Shown: positions 36,740 through 45,512, numbered from the stretch's first letter. The stretch is 64,000 bases of DNA from Xanthomonas vasicola (GCF_000772705.2 NZ_JSBW02000039.1:62001-126000); one strand, 5' to 3'. The notes: generated by a model not told the origin, from the letters alone. Translations and numbers: made by a program.

Positions 36740-36848
36740 TTGCATCGCCCGGGCGATGCCGTTGCGGTCTTGTCATCATTCCTCCCCTGTCGCCCCATTC
36801 GGTTGGGCAACGGCTTGGGACGACAAAACCGCAGCAAGGCGGTTTTTT
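36740..36848 (+). ncRNA. Candidate small RNA with C-rich loops and intrinsic terminator
   Basis: Downstream of a possible -10 (GATAAT, 36729-36734) lie three hairpins: a perfect palindrome at 36742-36759, a long stem CCGTTGC (36759-36765)/GCAACGG (36807-36813) enclosing CCTCCCC and CGCCCC single-stranded tracts, and a textbook intrinsic terminator AAAACCGC-agcaag-GCGGTTTT plus TT (36825-36848). C-rich loops of this kind recall sX13, a Xanthomonas sRNA that pairs with G-rich mRNA leaders; I do not claim homology. No good -35 was found. Confidence 0.5.
36825..36848 (+). terminator. Intrinsic terminator
   Basis: 8-bp stem AAAACCGC/GCGGTTTT, 6-base loop and a run of six T. The clearest rho-independent terminator in the window; it ends just before the NYN pseudogene, so it closes a transcript that starts upstream, the candidate sRNA. 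Confidence 0.8.
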
Positions 36849-36869
36849 CATGCCCGCAGGAAGCTCCGT

Positions 36870-37596
36870 GTGACCATCGTCAAAGCCACTGCCGTCTACA
36901 TCGATGGCCACACCTGTACTACGGGCGCATCCGTGGGACCGCATTCAATTGGCTTGATGTGGTCGCACTGTTCGATACCCTCCTGCATAATCAGGATCCG
37001 ACCTCCGATCTGCTGCACGTCCGCTATTTCATAGCGCCGGCGCTGGGTCGGTTTGCCACCCACAAGCAGGCCTCGGAAACGCAAGCGGCATATCTGCGCG
37101 CGTAGCACACAGCCACCCACAACGATTCACCACGACATTGGGCAAACACAGCTGGGACAAAGCGGGAACCCTGCTGCCTGAGTTTGTCAGCGGCCAACCG
37201 TATGATCGGGCGCGCTGGGTGCGGGTCTGGAAGCTCGAAGAGAAACAGACCGATGTGAACCTGGCGCTGGCCATGTATCGCGATGCGGCATCTGCGCAGT
37301 ATCAACAGCTGGTTGTGTACTCCAACGATAGTGACATTGAGCCGGTCCTTACGGCGATCCGCGAAGACTTCCCGACCATCGTGCTTGGCGTCGTCACGCC
37401 ACGCAGGCCGCCGGTCGAGGGTGAATCAGACAGAAGGGTCAGCGCCTCGCTGTCGAGCCGCGCTGACTGGACGCGTCAATACATCTTGGATAGTGAGCTG
37501 GCTGCCGGTCAGCTTCCCGAGCGTGTTCGTAAGCCTGGCAAGCCCATCGATAAGCCGGGGCATTGGTGCGGGTGTCGCGCGAGGCTTGACCGCTAG
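36870..37596 (+). pseudogene. NYN-domain (LabA/PIN-like RNase) gene with two frameshifts
   Basis: Three consecutive frames together spell an NYN-domain protein: from GTG 36870, VTIVKATAVYIDG; a one-base loss near 36908 and then LYYGRIRGTAFNWLDVVALFDTLL..HVRYFIAPALGRF..QAAYLRA in frame 2; a second shift near 37100 and then GKHSWDKAGTLLPEFVSG..EEKQTDVNLALAMYRDA..VVYSNDSDIEPVLTAIREDFP in frame 1. Acidic residues expected of the nuclease site (YIDG, KQTDVN, SNDSD) are still readable. The C-terminus (PIDKPGHW) overruns its usual stop. The gene is broken unless the assembly has errors at both sites. Confidence 0.8.
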
Positions 37597-37664
37597 CATG
37601 CTTGCCCCCGCGCTTTGACCGATCACAGTTCAGTTTTCAGCTGCATCCGATCAGTGGGCAGAAT

Positions 37665-37689
37665 TTCGCTAGTCCACAGCGTTTTTCGT
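37665..37689 (+). promoter_or_regulatory. PIP box (HrpX-responsive element)
   Basis: TTCGC-N15-TTCGT, an exact match to the plant-inducible-promoter consensus TTCGB-N15-TTCGB, on the same strand as and 122 bp before the ORF at 37812. I did not find a clean YANNNT -10 hexamer 30-32 bases downstream, which weakens but does not exclude function. Confidence 0.7.
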
Positions 37690-37811
37690 TTGGCGAAAGC
37701 AGGTTTACGCTTTTCGTGAGAAGTTGGCAGCCCTCAGTCGAGGGAGGGCGCTCGAAGTCCCCGCCCTGACTTCTTCTTGGTCGTAATGCACGTCATCGAT
37801 TTCATATCGCA

Positions 37812-39314
37812 ATGAAAATTGAAAAGAATGCCCTAACTGAATCAGCATCCACCATGTTGAGGGGACTTGAGGAAAAGCATGCGGCGAAACCTGGCGCATC
37901 CAGCGAAAAACGTCCCGAATGGGATGCGCTTACTCGATCGGGTGTGCTTGATGGACTGCAAAAGGCTCCCGTGCGCGTTGCTTCCAGTCGCTCTCGGTCC
38001 CGCACTTCAGGTCACGCCTCGACGGCTGGAGCGGATAGGACTTTGCAAAAACAAGCGGGCCTTTACGCTGAGAAAAAAAGAGTTCAGTGGATCAATGCGA
38101 CAGGTGTCGTCAGTCGGGTGAGTCATAAGATTCAAGCCATGCTGGGGATGCGCGATGCCCAGTCTCGCGCGCAAGCGTTCGTTGAGTTCATGGCTGAGGG
38201 CAAAGGCAAGTCAGACGCAACAGCGCTCGATCTTGGCGATGGTTGGACGAGGATCACGCGCGTTGTCAATGGAAAGACGGCTTTGATCGACGTCCAGTGC
38301 GACAGCGATGGGCAGGTTGTAGATGCAAGGTATCCCGGAAAATTCCCTTTTCTCCCTGAGGGAAAGGAGCGGGAGGCATACAACACCGTGCTTCATGAGA
38401 TGCAGCTCAAAGCGCCTGACGCGCTATCCCAAGTCCCCGTTTACTATGTGAACAGAAACACGCGTGGATATCTTATTCCCACACATGGATACGTAGTTGC
38501 CGGCTATCCCAACCGAGGGCGCAAAAGCGGCGCGATACTCTACGGAGTGGGAGGTGATCCAAAACGGGGGCATGTTGTGTTAGACGAAAAACTCCTTGGA
38601 CACTTGATAGGTAAAGATTACTCGAAAAATCCCCACAAATTGTCTGCAGAGATCCGGGCGGCCCTTTTAGCTCTTGCCGGAACTTTATTTGCTACTCGTG
38701 AGGAGTTTTACGAAGCTTACAGGCGGGCTAGGGGTGGTGAGGCTAGTTCATTCGCGTTGCATGACGAGATCACTGCCATCTATCGTCTTTTGCCTTTGTC
38801 AACAATGGAAATGTGGCCAAAGAAAGCCGGTGACTACAGAGTGGAAAGGCCTCCCGCGCCGGAACGCGATCTGCGTGCCTTCGAACACCTGCCAAGAGAT
38901 TTCAGAAGAAAAGTCTGGTTAAGAAAAATCTCAGACGTGGATAGTATTGATTTACTAGAGGCCAGACAGCAATTTACGCTTCATCAACTGTATCAGGATG
39001 AGCTGTTAGGGCGCAATGGAACAGGAGTTCCGTTGCGAAACCCGGAAGTCAAAATGGATGTTGCGCGCCGTAATCGCGTGCTGGCTCCCACACCGCGATT
39101 TCAGAGACTGCCGCCGCACAAAACCGACAAGGTCGGGAATTGCAATACCGGTGCATCATCCCTCCTTCAACGCGCTGTTGATAGATATGCAGATAAGAAC
39201 AACTTACCTTCCAAGAAAGTCGCTGCTGCAAGTTTTTTTGGTATCGGGTCAACCCATCGCCTTGCGATTTGGGATCCCTTGGGAATAGACGCCAAAAAGG
39301 GGATTACCTCCTGA
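37812..39314 (+). CDS. Unrecognised 500-residue protein, candidate type III effector
   Basis: 500 residues with no signal peptide and no TM. The first 75 residues are Ser/Arg/Ala-rich and disordered-looking (ESASTMLRGLEEK, VASSRSRSRTSGHASTAG), the profile of a type III secretion signal. The remainder is globular with no catalytic motif I can name; notable stretches are VPVYYVNRNTRGYLIPTHGYV, LFATREEFYEAYRRARGG and a C-terminal block with NCNTGASSLLQRAVDRYA. The gene is AT-richer than the core and lies behind a perfect PIP box, between an NYN pseudogene and a resolvase remnant. Secretion by the Hrp system is inferred from promoter, composition and context; I cannot place it in a named Xop family. 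Confidence 0.7.
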   Translation: MKIEKNALTESASTMLRGLEEKHAAKPGASSEKRPEWDALTRSGVLDGLQKAPVRVASSRSRSRTSGHASTAGADRTLQKQAGLYAEKKRVQWINATGVVSRVSHKIQAMLGMRDAQSRAQAFVEFMAEGKGKSDATALDLGDGWTRITRVVNGKTALIDVQCDSDGQVVDARYPGKFPFLPEGKEREAYNTVLHEMQLKAPDALSQVPVYYVNRNTRGYLIPTHGYVVAGYPNRGRKSGAILYGVGGDPKRGHVVLDEKLLGHLIGKDYSKNPHKLSAEIRAALLALAGTLFATREEFYEAYRRARGGEASSFALHDEITAIYRLLPLSTMEMWPKKAGDYRVERPPAPERDLRAFEHLPRDFRRKVWLRKISDVDSIDLLEARQQFTLHQLYQDELLGRNGTGVPLRNPEVKMDVARRNRVLAPTPRFQRLPPHKTDKVGNCNTGASSLLQRAVDRYADKNNLPSKKVAAASFFGIGSTHRLAIWDPLGIDAKKGITS

Positions 39315-40246
39315 GCATGTCCGCATGACCCCACGGCCCGCCACAATGATTGGCGCTGGGTTGAATGCACAGTGGAGGCCTGAGTTTATTCCGCATTACA
39401 GCACTCGAGTAGGCTGCTTGCACGGTTGCTAACTCGCCCTGGTATCATTCAAGGGTCACAGACGCAGATCACCGTTGGATAGCCGGCAGCTCGGGCGCAG
39501 ACCTGGGGTGTAGGGCAGAGTCCCTACGCGAACGCCTCACCTGCGCTTGCGTCACGGCGGACCCTGAGCCATCCCCAACTGAAGTCCTGCCTGACTTCAC
39601 GGCGCTCTACTCCCGGCAATCAATTTCCATGACTTCGCGCGCAGTAAGCCGCCCACACCCGCTTTACGGTAGTCACGCTTGTGCCGGCGAGTCGCGCAGT
39701 GTTGGCGATGGTCTCCCCACGACCGCGCAAAGCGACGATGCGAGCATGTATGGCCTGATCGGCGGAGCGGCCACGGTATTTGTCTCTGCCCGATTCATGG
39801 ATAGTCCTTCTCGTCAGGGATCGGCGAGCTGCAGCGGGGGGCTGCAACAAGCGGGCGCCATCGTGGCGCCAAACGAGACTAGGGAACTTCAGGGCTGAAT
39901 ATGCGCCCAAAAATATCGTTCGTAGATAGATAGTCGCAATAAATATAGTCATATCTTCAATCATCGATGTGTTGCGTCTTGGGTGCAGTTAGCCTGTATC
40001 GCATGCGCACTCTGGTAGAGACGGCCGCAGCGATGCATGCCGTCTTGTGCACAGTAACGTTGCAGCATGTACGTAGCGCCCTCTGCCGTGTGCATGCGCG
40101 ATGCGTTACGCCGCATTGATCGTGTGCTGCAGCGTCGCGGCACAGCATCTGGTTACGCTTGCAGGCCACTACTACGCAGTTGCGATGGCTCGCAGCATAG
40201 GGCCAACCGCGACATGGCAGTGCAGCAGCCAGCGCTGTTGTCACGG
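39315..40246. other. 930-bp intergenic region with recombinase debris
   Basis: Holds a GGGGTCATGCGG stretch on the minus strand (about 39326-39337), two short perfect dyads (39510-39527, GTAGGG/CCCTAC; 39581-39598, GAAGTC/GACTTC) and the resolvase remnant at 39620-39823. No intact gene. The 39957-41210 minus ORF is a shadow of the permease. Confidence 0.5.
39620..39823 (-). pseudogene. C-terminal remnant of a serine resolvase/invertase
   Basis: The last about 65 codons of the frame read RDKYRGRSADQAIHARIVALRGRGETIANTARLAGTSVTTVKRVW, the DNA-binding HTH tail of Tn3-type resolvases and DNA invertases. The catalytic serine domain is absent; the frame upstream (MIEDMTIFIATIYL..) is unrelated. 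A truncated mobile-element gene marking the edge of the accessory segment. Confidence 0.65.
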
Positions 40247-41629
40247 CTATTCCAGCGCGTCGCTGGCGCGAAATTCGGTAGAACGTCCGCTGCGTTTCAG
40301 AAACGCCAGTACCGTTAGCCCCACAACCATCCACGCAGTGCCACCCAGTTGCGCGTGCATGTCGGCATTGATCAATACATAGGCCAGGATGACGATACCG
40401 ATCAACGGCACCACACCATGCAACACGCGTCGACCCTGGCCGCGGAAGTGCCATAGCACCGCGATATGCAGCAATACAAAGGCGGTGAGTGCGCCGACGT
40501 TGCACAGCGACGACAGCAGCGCGATCTGGCCGACGAAGAGTTCGCCCAGCACGATGCTTAGGCCTGCCAACAGCAAGATCGCACGCTGCGGCACGCCGGT
40601 ACGCGGGTGGATGTAACGCAGAAATGCCGGCAACTGCCGGTCGCGCGCCATGGCGAATAACAAGCGCGATGTGGCCGCTTGTGCCACCAGCGAATTGGCG
40701 ATTGCCGCGCTGATCGCCACCGTGAGCGCAATGACGATCTGCAGCCATGGTCCGGCGATCAATCGCCCGATCTCGAAGAATGCATCGTTGGATGCCTGCG
40801 CGCTGGGGTAACGCTGCAGGGTGGGCTGCAGCAGTGCCGCCAGCCACGTTTGCAAGACGAATAGACCTGCGACGATCAGCAATGCCAACAAGGTGGCGCG
40901 CCCCACGACACGGTTGCCGCCGCGCGCTTCCTCCGACAAGGTGGAGATCGCATCGAAGCCGAGGAACGACACCACCGCCACCGACAACGCGCTGAAGATC
41001 AACTGCGGGGAAAATGCCTGCCGGTCGTAGAGCGGGCGCCAGCTCCAGTGCGCGCCATTGACGCCGCGCTGGATCGCCAATGTCGCCAGCACCACGAACA
41101 CCGCCAATACAATCAACTGTGCAAGCAGAAAAAAGCGATTGGCACGTGCGGTGGTTTCGATGCCGCGTAGGTTCACCACCGTGTTGAGCACTACGAAGAA
41201 TGCAATCCACGCCGGCTGCGGCACCGCCGGCAACACGTTATGCATCGCATTGGCGCCGACCACATACAGCAGGGTCGGCACCAGCAGATAGTCGAGCAGA
41301 ATCGCCCACCCCGCCAGAAAGCCCATGCCGCTGCTCAGCCCACGCCCGACGTAGGCATACACCGAGCCAGCCACGGGGAATGCCCGCGACATCTGTTGGT
41401 AGCTCAGCGCAGTGAACAGCATCGCCACGAAGCCGACCAGGTAGGTCAGCGGCACCATTCCGGCGCTGATGTCGAAGACGCCGCCAAAGATCGAAAACGG
41501 TGCCGTCGGCACCATGGACACCAGCCCGTAGATCAGCAGATCCTTGAGCGTGAGCTGCCGCTTGAGCTCTTGTGCGTAGCCAAAGCGTTCCAGCGTGGCC
41601 GCAGCGTCGCGGCGTGGTGTGTCGATCAT
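40247..41629 (-). CDS. APC-family permease, PuuP-like
   Basis: 460 residues from ATG 41629; about 12 TM segments. Compared from memory with E. coli PuuP it shares LSYQQMSRAFPVAGSVYAYVGRGLSSGMGFLAGWAILLDYLL-type architecture and VSFLGFDAISTLSEE, so an amine or amino-acid importer is likely. It is divergent from the LuxR solo gene with about 150 bp between starts. In related bacteria, plant-responsive LuxR solos are linked to amine/peptide uptake genes; import of the plant signal or an ethanolamine/putrescine-like compound is a reasonable inference. Confidence 0.85.
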   Translation of the reverse strand: MIDTPRRDAAATLERFGYAQELKRQLTLKDLLIYGLVSMVPTAPFSIFGGVFDISAGMVPLTYLVGFVAMLFTALSYQQMSRAFPVAGSVYAYVGRGLSSGMGFLAGWAILLDYLLVPTLLYVVGANAMHNVLPAVPQPAWIAFFVVLNTVVNLRGIETTARANRFFLLAQLIVLAVFVVLATLAIQRGVNGAHWSWRPLYDRQAFSPQLIFSALSVAVVSFLGFDAISTLSEEARGGNRVVGRATLLALLIVAGLFVLQTWLAALLQPTLQRYPSAQASNDAFFEIGRLIAGPWLQIVIALTVAISAAIANSLVAQAATSRLLFAMARDRQLPAFLRYIHPRTGVPQRAILLLAGLSIVLGELFVGQIALLSSLCNVGALTAFVLLHIAVLWHFRGQGRRVLHGVVPLIGIVILAYVLINADMHAQLGGTAWMVVGLTVLAFLKRSGRSTEFRASDALE

Positions 41630-41782
41630 GCAGGTGTCCGTTGAAAGGGATGCCGGCGCGCAGCGCAAACGCTTCAAGGACCTGAACGCCCGTTCTGCGC
41701 TGCAGCTATGTGACCGGAATTGTGACGATAATGTGGCCGGCAAGCCCATCCATTGGCAAAAGTGCTAGGTTTTCCATGCTGT

Positions 41783-42586
41783 ATGTCACCCGTTGGCAAC
41801 CACCGGTACCGAGGATTCGCCACGTTCGAAATTCTAGCCAGCCTTAGTCGCGATCTGCAGGCGCTGCAGACGCTCAATAGATGCCTGGATCGGGTGTTTC
41901 GCGATGTCTCTGCACTCGGTTTCCAATCGCTGGTGTACGACTACGCACCGGTGCCCTTGAGTATCGAGGGGGCGCTGATCACGCCAACGGTGTTCATGCA
42001 GCGCAATGCGCCGGGCGATATGCAGCATGTCTGGTGCGCGCATGGGTACTACCAACATGACCCTGTTCAGCAGCGTGCAACGCGACGCACCACGCCGTTC
42101 GTGTGGTCATACCGCACCGACGGCAACTGCGCCGGTGTGGAATATGTGGGTGGCCAGCACTGGCAAGTGACGCGTTATCTATGCGATAGCGGCATGGGGA
42201 CCGGCGCCACGGTGCCGCTGCATCTGCCCGGTGGCGCATTCGCCACCTTCAGCGGCGCGATCGACACCGTGGATGCAGAAGCGCCGCATTTGGCCGAAGC
42301 GCAGCTATTGCCCTTCTTGCTGCTGGCACACGCCTTCCAGGCGCGTGCGCAGGAATTGCTGGACCCGCAGGAACGTCGCTGCCACCACATCGCGCTGACC
42401 CGTCGCGAGCGCGAGTGTCTGCAGTATTCGGCCAAAGGCCTGACCTCCAAAAATATTGCCGCGGCCCTCAACCGTTCAACCGCCACGGTGAATCTGCATC
42501 TGAATTCGGCTGCCCGCAAACTGGGGGCACGTAACCGCGTGGAAGCGGTGGTGCGGGGTATGCACTATCGGTTGCTGGAGCCATAA
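41783..42586 (+). CDS. xccR: LuxR-family solo regulator of the plant-responsive OryR/XccR group
   Basis: 267 residues from ATG 41783 (an earlier TTG at 41753 would add ten residues). N-terminal autoinducer-type domain, C-terminal GerE HTH (LTRRERECLQYSAKGLTSKNIAAALNRSTATVNLHLNSAARKLGA). In the ligand pocket, GDMQHVW carries Met80 and Trp84 where AHL-binding LuxR proteins have Trp and Tyr (TraR W57/Y61); this M/W substitution is the mark of the plant-associated LuxR solos OryR, XccR and PsoR. No luxI gene is present. It is followed by pip with a lux-box-like element in between, as in the described locus. Symbol by analogy; in rice pathogens the orthologue is called oryR. Confidence 0.88.
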   Translation: MSPVGNHRYRGFATFEILASLSRDLQALQTLNRCLDRVFRDVSALGFQSLVYDYAPVPLSIEGALITPTVFMQRNAPGDMQHVWCAHGYYQHDPVQQRATRRTTPFVWSYRTDGNCAGVEYVGGQHWQVTRYLCDSGMGTGATVPLHLPGGAFATFSGAIDTVDAEAPHLAEAQLLPFLLLAHAFQARAQELLDPQERRCHHIALTRRERECLQYSAKGLTSKNIAAALNRSTATVNLHLNSAARKLGARNRVEAVVRGMHYRLLEP

Positions 42587-42624
42587 CCGCGGCTGATGGA
42601 CACCTGCGCGGCCGCCACGCGGGC

Positions 42625-42725
42625 GCAGCGGGTGCTGGGAACCTGCTGATACCGCGTACAACATCTTTCCTCGTGCGCCATCCACATCCATTGGCAAGCG
42701 CTCGTTACGTTTTCTGAGGCGCTTC
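42625..42725 (-). repeat. Dispersed intergenic repeat, copy 4 (decayed)
   Basis: Matches the 3' part of the copy at 49955 in the same orientation: CGCTCGTTACGTTTTCTGAGGCGCTT against CGCTCGTTACGTTTTTTGTTAGTCGCTC, preceded by TTTCCTCGTGCGCC against TTCCTCCGCGCCG. It inserted between the LuxR solo gene and the lux box. Confidence 0.55.
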
Positions 42726-42889
42726 GAATTGAGCGAGCTTGCGCGCGCGACAGCCACACTGATGCATAGCGGACATTTCGATCGAAAAGCGAAGTTGAAT
42801 CGTGCGGTATCGCGCGGAATTCAACGACGCAACACGTTTGGTGGAACCGGCTATCCGCCAGCGCCAACCGCGCATCCGGGCGCACTCAA

Positions 42890-42909
42890 ACCTGTGAGAT
42901 TTGCCAGTT
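42890..42909 (+). promoter_or_regulatory. lux-box-like operator of pip
   Basis: A 20-bp element with the CTG-N10-CAG spacing of lux boxes (ACCTG..CAGTT), 62 bp before the pip start. Published work on XccR describes such a luxXc box in the pip promoter; position and spacing here agree. Confidence 0.75.
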
Positions 42910-42970
42910 AACGCCAGTGGGCCTGCTCGCTAAGCTCGGGGCACATCATTGCCGTAGGCAGGCGCAGGTC

Positions 42971-43912
42971 ATGCAGTGCACCGAAGGTTACGTCGAATTC
43001 CGCGGCTACCGCACCTGGTACCGCATTACCGGCGATCTGTGTGCGGATGCCTGCCCGCTCCTGGTGTTGCACGGTGGCCCCGGATGCACCCACGACTACG
43101 TAGACAGCTTCAAGGACCTGGCGGCCAGCGGCCGTGCGGTGATCCACTACGACCAGCTCGGCAACGGCAATTCCACCCATTTGCCCAATGCCGCCCCAGG
43201 CTTCTGGACAGTGGGGCTATTTCTGGATGAACTGCAGACGCTGATCGCGCATCTGGGGCTGTCGCAGTACGCATTGCTGGGCCAGTCCTGGGGCGGGATG
43301 CTGGCCGCCGAACACGCGGTGCGCCGTCCAGCCGGCCTACGTGCGCTGGTGATCGCCAATTCGCCCGCGTCGATGGGCTTGTGGCGGGCTGCTGCGTTAC
43401 GCCTGCGCGCGCGTTTGCCCAACGACATCCAGGCTGCGCTGGATGAGCACGAAGCCGCCGGTACGTTGGACCATCCGGCCTATCGCGCCGCCAGCCAGGT
43501 GTTCTATGCAAAGCACGTGTGTCGCGTGCTGCCGTGGCCTGCCGAAGTGGGGCGTACCTTTGCCGCCATCGATGCCGACCCGACCGTGTATCACGCCATG
43601 AATGGCCCGACCGAATTCCACGTGGTGGGCAGCTTGCGCAACTGGAGCATCATCGAGCGCCTGCACCGCATCACCACGCCCACGCTGGTGCTCTCTGGCA
43701 AGTACGACGAAGCCACGCCGGAAACCGTCGAGCCGTATGCGCGGTTGATTCCGGATGCGCGCTGGCATGTGTTCGCCAACTCCAGCCATATGCCGCACGT
43801 GGAAGAACGCGCGGCATGCATGCAAATGGTCGGCAATTTCCTGGACGATCAGACGCCCTGGCCCGGTGGGCAGATGCTGCGTTCGTCGGCGTTGGCCAAT
43901 CGCGCTGTTTGA
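42971..43912 (+). CDS. pip: Proline iminopeptidase
   Basis: 313 residues from ATG 42971 (the GTG at 42917 would only add 18 residues over the promoter side). Alpha/beta hydrolase of peptidase family S33: oxyanion motif HGGPG, nucleophile Ser106 in GQSWGG, acid Asp246 in GKYDEATP, His273 in SHMPHVEE. It releases N-terminal proline from peptides. In X. campestris and X. oryzae it is a virulence factor activated in planta by the adjacent LuxR solo; the lux box upstream supports the same control here. Confidence 0.92.
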   Translation: MQCTEGYVEFRGYRTWYRITGDLCADACPLLVLHGGPGCTHDYVDSFKDLAASGRAVIHYDQLGNGNSTHLPNAAPGFWTVGLFLDELQTLIAHLGLSQYALLGQSWGGMLAAEHAVRRPAGLRALVIANSPASMGLWRAAALRLRARLPNDIQAALDEHEAAGTLDHPAYRAASQVFYAKHVCRVLPWPAEVGRTFAAIDADPTVYHAMNGPTEFHVVGSLRNWSIIERLHRITTPTLVLSGKYDEATPETVEPYARLIPDARWHVFANSSHMPHVEERAACMQMVGNFLDDQTPWPGGQMLRSSALANRAV

Positions 43913-44507
43913 GTGGCCTGGTGTGGGTGTGGTTAGAGCCGGCGGGCCGAATACGGCTTACACGTCCGTGCCTGCAGCGTTGATGCCGCCTTGGGCGGGC
44001 ATCATCGCTCCGCGCGTCCGATAGAGGCATTTAGCGAAGTTCAGTGCCCACGCATTTCTGGCGGTGCAGACATGGCGCTGCACGCGTTATGGCCGGTGTT
44101 CTGTCGATGTCGTTTCGAGCATTGGCGCGAGCCATCGTCAAGCTGCCGGCCGTGCACTTTGCGCGAGCGCCGCAACGCACTTCCGCAGTGTGGGAGTGAG
44201 CTTGGGCGTGAGACAGCCCAACGCATGAGCGCTCTGATGCACTGCGGAAGGGCTGCAAGCGACGCTGCAGCAACCGCTGGATACCACGCGTACGCACGCC
44301 TCTGGCGATGTACATGCACATGTTGCATTGCGTACCTGCAGAGCTTGTTGTGCCAGCTGCAGTCGCCCCGCAGGCACAGATGCGGGGCGAGCCTGCATGC
44401 AATCAGCACACGGACCATCACAGACGTAAGTGCGATTGATCTATAGCCAGGTGCGTGCTTAAAACCACATGCAGCCTCGACGTCTGCATGCACATGCACA
44501 TACACGC
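43913..44507. other. 595-bp intergenic region before the pectate lyase remnant
   Basis: No gene supported. It has a perfect 10-bp inverted repeat TTCCGCAGTG (44181-44190)/CACTGCGGAA (44240-44249) and CATGCA-rich sequence up to the point where lyase similarity starts, which may mark the deletion junction. Confidence 0.45.
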
Positions 44508-45304
44508 ATGCGTGTGGTCGGCGATGCGCACAACGTGATCATCCAGAATATGACCATCGGTTTGCTGCAAGGCGGCGAAGATGCCGATTCAATTTCGCTG
44601 GAGGGCAACTCCAGTGGCGAGCCATCCAAGATCTGGGTCGATCACAACACCATCTTTGCTTCGCTCACCAAGTGCTCCGGTGCCGGCGATGCCTCCTTCG
44701 ACGGCGGCATTGATATGAAAAAAAGGGCGTGCACCACGTCACCGTCTCCTATAACTACGTCTATAACTATCAAAAAGTCGCGTTCAACGGCTATAGCGAC
44801 AGCGACACCAAGAACTTGGCTGCAGGCACCACCTATCATCACAATCGCTTCGAGAATGTGGAATCGCGCTTCCCATCGCAGCGTCGCGGCCTGAGCCACA
44901 TCTACAACAACTACTTCAATAATGTGTTCATCTCCGGCATCAACGTGCGCATGGGCGGCGTGGCGAAGATTGAGTCGAACTACTTCGAGAACATCAAGAA
45001 CCCGGTGAACTCGCGCGACAGTAGCGAGATCGGCTATTGGGACCTGATCAACAACTACATCGGCAGCGGCATCACCTGGACCACGCCGGACGGCAGCAAG
45101 CCCTACGTCAATGCCACCAACTGGGTGAGCTCCAAGGTGTTCCCGGAGCCGCTGGGCTCCATGTACACCGTCACCCCGGCGGCGCAGGTCAAGGCCAAGG
45201 TGATTGCCACCGCGGGTGCGGGGAAGATCTGGCCGAGTGATCGGCAGCGCGTAGCCGCATCAACACACATCCCCGGCCTGTCCGGGGATGTGTTGACTCC
45301 ATAG
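44508..45304 (+). pseudogene. Pectate lyase (PL1) remnant, 5'-truncated and frameshifted
   Basis: Two frames together give most of a PL1 pectate lyase: NVIIQNMTI..SKIWVDHNTIFASLTKC..DGGIDMKK, then after a shift VHHVTVSYNYVYNYQKVAFNGYSDSDTKN..TYHHNRFENVESRFPSQRRGLSHIYNNYFNN..NVRMGGVAKIESNYFENIKNP..SSEIGYWDL. The shift lies in a poly-A tract (seven A followed by GGG at about 44717-44726); one extra base would restore the frame. The signal peptide and roughly the first 100 codons are missing. Not expected to make an active enzyme. Confidence 0.85.
45265..45293 (+). terminator. Hairpin at the end of the pectate lyase remnant
   Basis: Perfect 12-bp stem ACACATCCCCGG/CCGGGGATGTGT with loop CCTGT, overlapping the last codons of the remnant reading frame. 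It shows the original 3' end of the transcription unit is still in place. Confidence 0.7.
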
Positions 45305-45512
45305 CTCGATGACGGCAGGTTGCTCGCTGGCGCTGCGTCGGCAGGCAGGCGGCAGCGCGTGCCGGGCAAGTCGCCGTGCGCTGCTTGCCGCACGCCCGAG
45401 GGCAAGGCACGAATGTCGGGCCTAGCCACTCCTTCCCCGGGCTGGCGTCAAGAGGCGCGGCAGGCGCCGCGACGCGGTATCGTGTCGCGATTCCATTTAT
45501 TCAAGCCTGTCC

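Larger units (their letters stand above)
42587..42970. other. xccR-pip intergenic region
   Basis: 384 bp without a gene. Contains a decayed dispersed-repeat copy (42625-42725) and the lux-box-like site at 42890-42909. Confidence 0.55.

Noticed and set aside
37560-37620. GGGGCATTGGTG as a left Tn3-type terminus matching the one near 39327
   Set aside because: It is explained by the NYN pseudogene's C-terminal codons and does not match GGGGTCATGCGG beyond the first bases.
39957-41210. 417-codon minus-strand frame overlapping the APC permease in another frame
   Set aside because: Arg/His-rich and motif-free; the permease frame has clear TM periodicity and family motifs.
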